Notes under the pieces: generated by a model
The model's input: only the letters and a program-made list of their open reading frames with translations
Database searches by the model: none
Told to the model about the DNA's origin: nothing
Shown: piece by piece, positions 52,030 through 59,116 of the stretch
Layout: every line of letters begins with the position of its first letter
Numbering within the stretch: the stretch's first letter is position 1
Source of the DNA: Pacificimonas flava
GTDB taxonomy: Bacteria > Pseudomonadota > Alphaproteobacteria > Sphingomonadales > Sphingomonadaceae
Direction of reading: 5' to 3'
Assembly: GCF_000342165.1 (NCBI RefSeq)
Contig: NZ_AMRV01000003.1
Coordinates: 372,001 to 436,000 of the forward strand
Length of the DNA: 64,000 bases
Position numbers and translations under genes: made by a program

Positions 52030-52761
52030 TCAGCCCTTGAATGCATCCTTGGCCGCGCGGCGGCGGCCAAGCTCCTCCGCACTGTCTGCCCGCATGAAGG
52101 GGTTGGTGGCAAGTTCCTGTTCGATCGTCGTCGGAACGGTCGGCTCGCCCGCCTCCCTCAGGGCGAGGACCCGGTCCTGCCGCGCGGCGATCGCTTCATT
52201 GGCCGGTTCGGCGGTCAGCGCGAAGCGGCCGTTCGCCGCTGTATATTCGTGCGCGCAGTAGACGCGCGTTTCGGGCGGCAGCGCGGCGAATTTCCGCAGA
52301 CTGGCAAACATGTCGGCGGGCGTGCCCTCGAACAGCCGGCCGCAGCCCATGGCGAACAGCGTATCGCCGCAGAACAGCAGTCCGGCCCCTTCGAAATAAT
52401 AGGCGTTGTGACCCGCAGTATGCCCCGGCACGTCGATAACGCGTCCCTCTTGGGCGCCGATATGGACCGTATCGCCCTCCGACACCGCACGGTCGATGCC
52501 GGTGATCTTTTCCGCCTCGCCGGCCGGCCCCGTAATCCGGCAGCCGGTCGCCGCCTTGATCTCCGCATTTCCGCCGACATGGTCGGGGTGCCAGTGCGTG
52601 TTGAGGATCTGCGTGATGCGCCACCCCCGGCTCGCCGCCGCGTCCAGCACGGGCGCGGCTACCGAGGGGTCGATAACCGCCGTCTCGCCGCTGTCCGCGT
52701 CATGTACGAGATAGACGTAATTGTCGTTGAGGACCGGTATCTGAACGACGTCGAGTGTCAT
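52030..52761 (-). CDS. gloB: Hydroxyacylglutathione hydrolase (glyoxalase II)
   Basis: Hydrolyses S-lactoylglutathione to lactate and glutathione, the second step of methylglyoxal detoxification. The 243-residue metallo-beta-lactamase-fold protein has the metal motif THWHPDHVGG (His56, His58, Asp60, His61), PGHTAGHNAYY, CGDTLFAMGCGRLFEG and the C-terminal AHEYTAAN region typical of GloB. It follows gloA on the same strand after a 41-base gap, so the whole glyoxalase pathway is made together. Confidence 0.95.
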   Translation of the reverse strand: MTLDVVQIPVLNDNYVYLVHDADSGETAVIDPSVAAPVLDAAASRGWRITQILNTHWHPDHVGGNAEIKAATGCRITGPAGEAEKITGIDRAVSEGDTVHIGAQEGRVIDVPGHTAGHNAYYFEGAGLLFCGDTLFAMGCGRLFEGTPADMFASLRKFAALPPETRVYCAHEYTAANGRFALTAEPANEAIAARQDRVLALREAGEPTVPTTIEQELATNPFMRADSAEELGRRRAAKDAFKG

Positions 52762-52802
52762 GGTTTCGGATCTCCTTCGGGAAAAGGGGCGGCGGCCCCG
52801 CC

Positions 52803-53219
52803 CTACCAGGTGCCGGTGTTCTCCATGGACGCCCAGGGTTCCGCCGGCGCCTTGCGCTCGCCCTTCTGAAGAAGCTCGACCGAGATCCCGTCCGGCGAAC
52901 GCACAAAGGCCATGTGACCGTCGCGCGGCGGACGGTTGATTGTGACGCCGCCATCCTGCAGCCGCCGGCAGCTCTCGTAGATGTCGTCGACAGCGTAGGC
53001 GAGGTGGCCGAAATTGCGGCCGCCATCATAGGTTTCCGGATCCCAATTGTAGGTCAGCTCGACCTGCGCATCCTCGTCGCCCGGCGCGGCCATGAAGACG
53101 AGCGTGAAGCGTCCGGCCTCGACATCCTTGCGCTTCACCTCCTTCAGGCCGAGCAGTTCGTAAAAGGCGATCGAGGCATCGAGATCCGCCACGCGGACCA
53201 TGGTGTGCAGATATTTCAT
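52803..53219 (-). CDS. gloA: Lactoylglutathione lyase (glyoxalase I)
   Basis: Isomerises the methylglyoxal-glutathione hemithioacetal to S-lactoylglutathione. The 138-residue VOC protein has the four metal ligands of GloA: His5 (YLHTMVRV), Glu54 (VELTYNW), His72 (FGHLAYAVDDI) and Glu115 (SVELLQKG). YNWDPETYDGGRNFGHLAY is diagnostic. The ATG overlaps the stop of the upstream thioesterase gene (ATGA) and gloB follows. Confidence 0.96.
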   Translation of the reverse strand: MKYLHTMVRVADLDASIAFYELLGLKEVKRKDVEAGRFTLVFMAAPGDEDAQVELTYNWDPETYDGGRNFGHLAYAVDDIYESCRRLQDGGVTINRPPRDGHMAFVRSPDGISVELLQKGERKAPAEPWASMENTGTW

Positions 53220-53683
53220 GCGGTCTTTTCCTTGTTCCTGAGCGCCCGCCCCTCGAAGGTTTCGAAGACGAGGACGATGCCGTCCGGCACCGGCGTCGGC
53301 CCCTTGCCGACTTCTCCGACATGAACGGAGACGCTGGTGCCGAGCGCACGCAGATCGTCCTTGCCCTCACCGTTCGCAAGGCCGTGGATTTCCCATTCAT
53401 AGGTCATCGAGCTGCTGCCGATGCGCTGGCAGCGCAGGCAGATGTCGAATTCCTCGTCCAGCACCAGCGGTTTCTTGTAGTCGATTGTGTTGCGGGCGAC
53501 GTGAAACTCCGCGCCGCCGCCATCGGGCTGGGTAAGGTCTCTGCGTCCGGTGGCACGGAAATACTCGGTGATGCCCACGTCGAAATATTCCAGATAGCGC
53601 GTGTTGAACACGATCGCCTGGGCATCGATTTCGGCATAGCGGACGCGCAGCCGATGCGCGAAACGAAAGTCTGAGCGGGCCAT
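53216..53683 (-). CDS. Acyl-CoA thioesterase, 4HBT hot-dog fold (YbgC type)
   Basis: A 155-residue single hot-dog domain. The signature is RVRYAEIDAQAIVFNTRYLEYFD with catalytic Asp20, followed by the long helix and the FHVARNTIDYKKPLVLDEEFDI strand. Such enzymes cleave short- to long-chain acyl-CoA or 4-hydroxybenzoyl-CoA; the substrate is not predictable. It overlaps gloA by ATGA, making a thioesterase-gloA-gloB unit: the shared chemistry is thioester handling. Confidence 0.88.
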   Translation of the reverse strand: MARSDFRFAHRLRVRYAEIDAQAIVFNTRYLEYFDVGITEYFRATGRRDLTQPDGGGAEFHVARNTIDYKKPLVLDEEFDICLRCQRIGSSSMTYEWEIHGLANGEGKDDLRALGTSVSVHVGEVGKGPTPVPDGIVLVFETFEGRALRNKEKTA

Positions 53684-53757
53684 GCGCCCCTACCTAGGAG
53701 CCGCCCCGCCGGGGCGCCAGCCTGCCTGACTTTACAGCCGGGCGCCCGGCCAGCCGT

Positions 53758-54153
53758 TCAGCCGGCGGCATCCTCGATGCCGTGCATGTCCTCGTCGCTG
53801 AGGCCGAAATGATGCCCGACCTCGTGCACCAGCACATGCGCGACCAGATGTTCGAGGCTCTCTTCATGGTCCGCCCAGTAATCGAGCAGGGGGCGGCGAT
53901 AGAGATAGACCGTGTCGGGCAGGTTGCCGCTGAGGTCGACCGACTTTCCCACCGCATAGCCGTGATAGAGGCCGAGGATGTCGAAGGGGCTTTCCAGCTG
54001 CATGTCCCGCTGCACCTCCTCGGAGGGAAAGTCCTCCACGACCAGACGCACGCCGTCCAGATATTGGCGGAACAGGTCCGGCAGGTTCGCGACGGCATCC
54101 GCGGCGAGGCTTTCAATGTCGTCCAGAGAGGGCGCGAAGGTTTCCCGGCTCAT
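53758..54153 (-). CDS. Zincin-like metallopeptidase family protein
   Basis: A 131-residue compact metalloprotease-fold protein. The zinc motif is HEVGHHFGLSD (His110, Glu111, His114, with Asp120 as third ligand), preceded by VYLYRRPLLDYW. The N-terminus (FAPSLDDIESLAADAVANLP) and the PFDILGLYHG strand identify the possible-zincin family of bacterial single-domain proteins (DUF1025-type); the substrate is unknown. It lies upstream of the thioesterase unit on the same strand, 74 bases away, and diverges from phhB. Confidence 0.88.
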   Translation of the reverse strand: MSRETFAPSLDDIESLAADAVANLPDLFRQYLDGVRLVVEDFPSEEVQRDMQLESPFDILGLYHGYAVGKSVDLSGNLPDTVYLYRRPLLDYWADHEESLEHLVAHVLVHEVGHHFGLSDEDMHGIEDAAG

Positions 54154-54209
54154 GTTTCCGCCTTTCCTGCGCTTGAGATATGGGGCCCGGCCGGATTATG
54201 GAAGCGCGC

Positions 54210-54503
54210 ATGAGCATAGAAAAACTGACGGACGCCGAGCGCGCCGAACATCTTCCGGCGCTGACCGGCTGGACTGTCGTGGACGGCCGCGACGCCATTG
54301 CGAAATCCTTCAAATTCTCGGATTTCGTCGGCGCCTTCGGCTTCATGAGCCGCGTTGCGCTGCTTGCCGAGAAGGCGGACCATCATCCCGAATGGTCGAA
54401 CGTCTATAACGGCGTGGACATCGTCCTGACGACGCACGACGCGGATGGTCTGTCCATGCGCGACGTGAAGCTGGCAAGGGCCATCGACGGGGTGGCGGCA
54501 TGA
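54210..54503 (+). CDS. phhB: 4a-hydroxytetrahydrobiopterin dehydratase (pterin carbinolamine dehydratase)
   Basis: Recycles the pterin cofactor of aromatic amino acid hydroxylases. The 97-residue protein has the family's active-site segment [25 protein letters not shown] with the histidine pair and the NVYN loop, preceded by [17 protein letters not shown]. The start is the ATG with GGAAG upstream; an in-frame ATG 10 codons earlier gives an unlikely N-terminus. It overlaps bioY by ATGA. A phenylalanine hydroxylase is not in the window, so it may have another role, as suspected for such genes elsewhere. Confidence 0.93.
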   Translation: MSIEKLTDAERAEHLPALTGWTVVDGRDAIAKSFKFSDFVGAFGFMSRVALLAEKADHHPEWSNVYNGVDIVLTTHDADGLSMRDVKLARAIDGVAA

Positions 54504-55057
54504 GCAACCGGGCCCTGCCGGTCATCGGCCATCCCGCATTGCCGCAGCAGGCGGCTCTTGTCGTTCTGGGCACGCTGATTCTGGCGCTGTCCTCCTACAT
54601 CGCCATTCCGCTGGCACCGGTGCCGATCACCATGCAGACGCTCGCCGTCACGCTGATCGGGGCGATCTACGGTCCGCGTCTGGGCGCGATCACCGTCGCT
54701 GCCTGGCTGGCGGAGGCCGCGGCCGGCATGCCGGTCCTGGCGGACGGCCATGCCGGCCTTCCCTACATGATGGGTCCGACGGCCGGGTATCTCGCCGCCT
54801 TTCCCGTCGTCGCCTTCGTGACGGGTTGGCTGTGCGTGCACGGCGCCCATGGACGGCGGCCGATCCTTGCCTTCGGTGCCATGGCGCTCGGCAACCTTCT
54901 GTGCCTCGGCATCGGCGCGGCCTGGCTGGCGGCGCTGATCGGCGCGCCGGCGGCGATTGCGTCGGGGGTCACGCCCTTTCTGCTGGGTGCCGGCATCAAA
55001 TCGGCCATGGGTGCGGCGATCCTCTGGGGCATCGCGGCAACGCGCCGGCGCCGCTGA
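54500..55057 (+). CDS. bioY: Biotin transporter BioY
   Basis: S-component of ECF-type biotin uptake. The 185-residue protein has six helices and the BioY landmarks [31 protein letters not shown]-type [14 protein letters not shown] and the C-terminal [12 protein letters not shown]. BioY can work alone or with an ECF ATPase. It is coupled to phhB by ATGA and followed by a hairpin. It may supply biotin for AccB and PccA, whose genes lie 40 kb away; I see no bio synthesis genes. Confidence 0.94.
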   Translation: MSNRALPVIGHPALPQQAALVVLGTLILALSSYIAIPLAPVPITMQTLAVTLIGAIYGPRLGAITVAAWLAEAAAGMPVLADGHAGLPYMMGPTAGYLAAFPVVAFVTGWLCVHGAHGRRPILAFGAMALGNLLCLGIGAAWLAALIGAPAAIASGVTPFLLGAGIKSAMGAAILWGIAATRRRR

Positions 55058-55064
55058 GGTTCGG

Positions 55065-55090
55065 TGCCCGGCGGCAGCTGCCCGCCGGCA
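55065..55090. terminator. Hairpin between convergent bioY and SDR genes
   Basis: TGCC-GGCGG pairs with CCGCC-GGCA, one base bulged, around CAGCTG. It sits in the 40-base gap between two converging genes, but no T run is present, so termination is an inference. Confidence 0.45.
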
Positions 55091-55097
55091 GGATGTC

Positions 55098-55904
55098 TTA
55101 GAGCACCTGCCGGCGCAGCTTCGCCATGCCGCCGATCCAGCGGTCATAGTCGGCCGCCTTGTGCGTCATGTATCCGCGCACCGATTCGTGCGGCGTGATC
55201 AGGAAGCGTCCCTCGGCCATGCCCTTCAGCGCGGCGGCGGCGACGGCTTCCGGTTCCAGAATGCCGTCCACATTCGCGCCGCCCTTCAGGTTGTCCTCCG
55301 GATTCTCGCCGATCATGGCTGTGCGGACGGCCTGCGGACAAAGGGCGGACACGCCGATCCCCTGATCGCGAACCGTATAGGCGAGCGATTCGGCAAAGCC
55401 GATGGCGGCATGCTTGCTGACGGAATAGGGCGCCGAGCCGATCTGGCTGAGCAGTCCGGCGGCGCTGATGGTCGCCAGGAACCAGCCGGCGCCGCGATCG
55501 CGGAAACGGGGCACGACCGCCTTCGCCGCCGCGATATGCGCCAGGCAGTTGACGCGAAAGCAATCCTCGAAATCGGACAACGGTGCAGAGGCGGCATCGG
55601 CCGGATCGGCATCGGGGCGGCCGATGCCGGCGTTCGCGGCGAAGAGGCCGATGGGCCCCACCTCCTCCTCCACGCGGGCCACCATGGCAGCGGCGGCGGC
55701 CTCGTCCGCCACATCGATGGCGAAGGTCAGGCCGCCGATCTCCTGCCCCGCCGGCGCCAATGCCTCCGCATCCCGGTCGGCAAGCGCGACATGCCGAGCG
55801 CCGGCCGATTTCAGCGCCCGGGCCAGGGCGAGGCCGATGCCGTTCGCCCCGCCGGTGACGATGCAGATCTGGTCCTTTGGATCGAAACCGGCCGGGCGCG
55901 GCAT
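55098..55904 (-). CDS. Short-chain dehydrogenase/reductase
   Basis: A 268-residue NAD(P)-dependent SDR. The coenzyme loop is TGGANGIGLALARAL, NAGIG follows, and the catalytic Ser (TISAAG), Tyr and Lys (PYSVSKHAAI) are present. The C-terminal half is shorter and more variable and gives no substrate clue. GGGAG precedes the ATG. A second SDR is immediately upstream on the same strand, 18 bases away; the pair may act in a shared pathway, possibly hydroxyacyl-CoA or ketone metabolism. Confidence 0.9.
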   Translation of the reverse strand: MPRPAGFDPKDQICIVTGGANGIGLALARALKSAGARHVALADRDAEALAPAGQEIGGLTFAIDVADEAAAAAMVARVEEEVGPIGLFAANAGIGRPDADPADAASAPLSDFEDCFRVNCLAHIAAAKAVVPRFRDRGAGWFLATISAAGLLSQIGSAPYSVSKHAAIGFAESLAYTVRDQGIGVSALCPQAVRTAMIGENPEDNLKGGANVDGILEPEAVAAAALKGMAEGRFLITPHESVRGYMTHKAADYDRWIGGMAKLRRQVL

Positions 55905-55922
55905 GGCGTTACTCCCTAGGGC

Positions 55923-56705
55923 TCAGCGCGGCGCCATGCGAATGGCCCCGTCCAGACGCACATCCTCGCCGTTGAAGTAGGAGTTGCGGCACATCTCCAC
56001 CGCCAGAGAGGCATATTCGTCCGGATTGCCCAGGCGCTTCGGAAACGGCACGGAGGCGGCGAGCGCCTGCTTCACATTGTCGGGCGCGCCCTGCATCAGC
56101 GGCGTATCGAAGATGCCCGGCAGGATGGTGTTCACGCGAATCCCCTCCGACATCAGGTCGCGCGCAACCGGCAGGGTCATGCCGACGACACCGCCCTTCG
56201 ACGCGGAATAGGCGGCCTGTCCCATCTGGCCATCCTCCGCGGCGACGGAGGCCGTGTTGACGATGGCGCCCCGCTCCCCGAACTCGCCGACGGGATCCAG
56301 GGTCAGCATGCCGGCGGCGGATTTTGCGATGCAGCGGAACGTACCGACCAGGTTGATCTGAATGATCATGTTGAAGGCATCGAGCGGGAAATGCTTGATC
56401 GAGCCGTCGGTCTTGGAACGGCTGGCCGTCTTCATCGCGTTGCCCGTGCCGGCGCAGTTGACGAGAATCCGCTCCTGCCCATGCGCGGCCCGCGCCTTTT
56501 CGAATCCGGCATCGACGGATTCGTCGGAGGTGACGTTCACCTCGCAGAAAATGCCGCCGATGTCCTTGGCCACGGCCTCGCCCTTTTCCGCATTCAGGTC
56601 GAACAGCGCGACCTTCACGCCCTCGGCGGCAAGCTTGCGGGCGGTGGCGGCGCCAAGGCCGGACGCGCCGCCGGTGACGACGGCGCTGATGCCTTCGAGT
56701 TTCAT
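55923..56705 (-). CDS. SDR resembling 3-hydroxyacyl-CoA dehydrogenase type 2 (HSD10-like)
   Basis: The 260-residue SDR has TGGASGLGAATARKLA, VNCAGTGNAMKT, the catalytic Ser (NTASVAAEDG), Tyr and Lys (AAYSASKGGVVGM) and the ending FNGEDVRLDGAIRMAPR. The NCAGTGNAMKTASR insertion and the GGVVGMTLPVARDLMSEGIRVNTILPG run resemble HSD17B10, which oxidises 3-hydroxy-2-methylbutyryl-CoA and short 3-hydroxyacyl-CoA in isoleucine and fatty-acid breakdown; that assignment is by similarity. GGGAG lies upstream of the ATG. Confidence 0.87.
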   Translation of the reverse strand: MKLEGISAVVTGGASGLGAATARKLAAEGVKVALFDLNAEKGEAVAKDIGGIFCEVNVTSDESVDAGFEKARAAHGQERILVNCAGTGNAMKTASRSKTDGSIKHFPLDAFNMIIQINLVGTFRCIAKSAAGMLTLDPVGEFGERGAIVNTASVAAEDGQMGQAAYSASKGGVVGMTLPVARDLMSEGIRVNTILPGIFDTPLMQGAPDNVKQALAASVPFPKRLGNPDEYASLAVEMCRNSYFNGEDVRLDGAIRMAPR

Positions 56706-56742
56706 CTTGCGAATTCTCCCATTGTTCTTCGGATGTGTTCGT

Positions 56743-57642
56743 TCAGGTAACGCGCGGGGTAGACGCCGGGCCGCGGCGCGACAACTGAGCTTCCCGGTAG
56801 GCTAGGTAAATTGCGGAGGCGAGAATGATGCCGCCGCCGATCAGAACTTCGGGGCGCAGCACGTCGCCGAACACCAGAACGCCGATGCCGACGATGAAGC
56901 CGAAGCGCACGAAATCATAGGGCATGATCGCCGTTGCGTCGGCCAGCGAGAAGGCGCGCACCATCGCCGTCTGCCCGCCCAGCGTGAACGCGCCGGTCAG
57001 AAGCAGGTACACCCATGTCAGCGGCTGCGGCCAGCTCCACACGAACAGCGAGACGATGAGAGCGGGAAGAATGGGAAGGACGAAGCTCCACGCCACCACC
57101 GTGTTGGGATGATCGAAGCCGACCAGCCTTTTGATGGCGATGGTGGTGAACGCGGTCGCGATTGTGGCGACGATCGCCGCGAGAATGCCCGGCGTCAGCG
57201 GCTCCGCGCCGGGTTGCAACACGTAGAGAACGCCGGCGAAGCCGACCGCGAGCGCCGCCATGCGGCGAAACCGAACCTTCTCCCCCAGAAAGAGAAACGC
57301 ACCGAAGGTCGCGAACACGGGCGCGGCGAAGGTGATCGCCTGAACCGTCGCGATGGGTGCGTTCGCCAGCGCATAGAAGGTCGCGAACATGGCGATGATG
57401 CCGGACGTCGCGCGCATCGCATGGCCGCCGAGCCGGCTGAGCGGCATGCGCACCTTTCCGGCGATGACGAACGGCATCAGGATCGCCGAGCCGATCAGGC
57501 AGCGCCAGAACACGACCTCGAAGGGATGGATGTCCTGCCCCGCAAGCTTGATGAACGTCCAGGCGACCGCGAACAGCAGCGAGGATGCGATGATCCAGGC
57601 GGGCGCGGCAAAGCCTTCGGAAATGCGGAGGCGCGCCATCAT
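56743..57642 (-). CDS. DMT superfamily (EamA/RhaT) exporter
   Basis: A 299-residue, ten-helix membrane protein with two EamA repeats. The first is at about 10-140 (AWTFIKLAGQDIHPFEVVFWRCLIGSA) and the second at about 155-285 (RLVGFDHPNTVVAWSFVLPIL, GQTAMVRAFSLADATAIMPYDFVRFGFIVG). The family exports metabolites or amino acids; the substrate cannot be told. It lies 37 bases ahead of the SDR pair on the same strand. Two adjacent ATGs are possible starts. Confidence 0.92.
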   Translation of the reverse strand: MMARLRISEGFAAPAWIIASSLLFAVAWTFIKLAGQDIHPFEVVFWRCLIGSAILMPFVIAGKVRMPLSRLGGHAMRATSGIIAMFATFYALANAPIATVQAITFAAPVFATFGAFLFLGEKVRFRRMAALAVGFAGVLYVLQPGAEPLTPGILAAIVATIATAFTTIAIKRLVGFDHPNTVVAWSFVLPILPALIVSLFVWSWPQPLTWVYLLLTGAFTLGGQTAMVRAFSLADATAIMPYDFVRFGFIVGIGVLVFGDVLRPEVLIGGGIILASAIYLAYREAQLSRRGPASTPRVT

Positions 57643-57826
57643 CTCGGGCGCGCGGCGTCAGCTCGGGCGCACGGACGGCGCGGGATGAGGCTGCGAGGGC
57701 TTGGTTGCTGCACGGGAGCCTACGTCGCGGCTTTCGGTGCGTTTGAAAAGCCCCCAAGTTGGTGAAGTCATCGCCGGGTGCGGCCACGTCATGGTCCGCG
57801 CACCCGGCGCCTTGTGTCCGTCTTCC

Positions 57827-58258
57827 TCAGGCGAAGATGAGGGCCTTTGCAGCCACGGCGAACAGACCGAACCCCATCAGCAGCATGGGAAGCGGCAGGA
57901 TCTGCCAGGCAGCCTCACGCGCGCTCAACTGACCGTCACCGCTGGCCACGGGCGCATGGCTGCGGCGCTGCCTCGCCTCCTGCCCGATCGGGGAGATCAG
58001 GCCGCCGCCGAAATAGGCAGCGAAGCAAACGGCGAAGATCGCGAACAGGAGCGGAAACGACGCCGCACCCATGGCGGGCATGGCGAGCGCCAGCAGAAGC
58101 ACAAGGAAACTGCCTGCGAAGACGAGAAGGATCGGCAGGGGGACGGCGCCGGCCGCCCGCACGCTGCTGAGCGCCGGCCCGCCATTATGGCCGGGACCGG
58201 CAATGGGCGCCGCGCCGACCCGCAACCCGTCGAAATCATGTAGAACGTCCTGGCTCAT
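57827..58258 (-). CDS. Hypothetical membrane protein next to the FNR-type regulator
   Basis: The 143-residue product has a hydrophilic N-terminus (MSQDVLHDFDGLRVG, then AGPGHNGGPAL), two helices at about 42-82, a charged loop (EARQRRSHAPVASGDGQ) and a last helix (about 118-138). The family is not recognised. The start is the ATG with AGGAG 7 bases upstream. It diverges from the fnr-type gene, and the candidate FNR/FixK box in between makes oxygen or redox control plausible. Confidence 0.68.
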   Translation of the reverse strand: MSQDVLHDFDGLRVGAAPIAGPGHNGGPALSSVRAAGAVPLPILLVFAGSFLVLLLALAMPAMGAASFPLLFAIFAVCFAAYFGGGLISPIGQEARQRRSHAPVASGDGQLSAREAAWQILPLPMLLMGFGLFAVAAKALIFA

Positions 58259-58340
58259 CGTCATTCTCCTGGCATCGACCGCGCCAAAAAAGGAATGGGC
58301 GGCGGCGAGCCCCTTGATAAAGCGAGCCGCGAAGGGAATT

Positions 58341-58354
58341 TTGCGCTGAGTCAA
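58341..58354 (+). promoter_or_regulatory. Candidate FNR/FixK-type operator
   Basis: TTGCGCTGAGTCAA matches the palindromic TTGA-N6-TCAA at seven of eight positions. It is centred about 32 bases before the regulator's GTG and about 90 bases from the divergent membrane gene start, and so could serve autoregulation or the divergent gene. The recognition helix of the adjacent regulator carries the E-xx-SR pattern that reads TTGA half-sites. Confidence 0.5.
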
Positions 58355-58378
58355 TTTTGCCGTGCGAAAGGAACGCCC

Positions 58379-59095
58379 GTGCCGGAGCCTTCACCCTGCA
58401 GCGATTGCCTGGTCCGCAACCGGGCGCTCTGTCAGGTGCTGGATGCCCCTGCCCTGCAGCAATTCGCAGCCAGCGGCCGCCGCGAACGCCTGCCCCGGGG
58501 ACGCACCCTGACCTGGCAGGGCGACGAGGACGGCGTCTGTGCCACGCTGACGCGCGGGGCCCTGAAACTGTCGGTGGTGGATGCGGATGGCAGCGAGCGG
58601 GTCACGGGTCTGGCATTTCCCGCGGATTTCGTCGGAACACCCTTTCCCGGCGCCGCGACCATGCAGATTTCGGCCCTGACGGACTGCGACATCTGCGTCT
58701 TCCCACGGCGCGCCTTCGCGCGGGCCCTGAACGAGAATCGGAAGCTGGAAACGGAATTGCTGCGCCGAACCCTCGGTGCGCTCGACGAAGCCCGGCTCAG
58801 CCAGACCAGGAGCGGCTCCGCACCGGCACGGGTGCGGCTTGCGGCACTCCTTCTCCACCTTCTGGGCCGGGGTGCTGCCGGGTGCGCCGCGAATCCCGAT
58901 CCGAACAGGCTGGAGCTGCCGCTGTCGCGGGGCGAGATCGGCCAGCTTCTCGACCTGCGGATCGAGACGATCAGCCGCGAACTGGGCGCGCTGGAGGCAG
59001 ACGGAATCATCGCCCGCGACGGCCGGCGCGGCCTTCGCATTCTGGACCGGTCCGGGCTCCAGGCGGCGGCGAATGCGGCTGGCGGGGGGAGATAG
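58379..59095 (+). CDS. Crp/Fnr-family regulator with FNR-type cysteines
   Basis: A 238-residue transcription factor. The N-terminal Cys cluster C7-x2-C10-x7-C18 (CSDCLVRNRALC) plus Cys103 (TDCDICVF) match the ligands of the oxygen-labile [4Fe-4S] cluster of FNR/FnrL. The cyclic-nucleotide-like beta domain covers about 25-115, the dimer helix 120-145, and the winged helix about 180-238, with recognition helix LRIETISRELG (Glu196, Ser199, Arg200) as in FNR. The start is GTG with AAAGGA 6 bases upstream; an ATG 28 codons earlier would add an unrelated tail and span the candidate operator. It predicts a switch to low-oxygen gene expression. Confidence 0.88.
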   Translation: MPEPSPCSDCLVRNRALCQVLDAPALQQFAASGRRERLPRGRTLTWQGDEDGVCATLTRGALKLSVVDADGSERVTGLAFPADFVGTPFPGAATMQISALTDCDICVFPRRAFARALNENRKLETELLRRTLGALDEARLSQTRSGSAPARVRLAALLLHLLGRGAAGCAANPDPNRLELPLSRGEIGQLLDLRIETISRELGALEADGIIARDGRRGLRILDRSGLQAAANAAGGGR

Positions 59096-59116
59096 ACCCC
59101 CGCCCGGAACCAGCGC

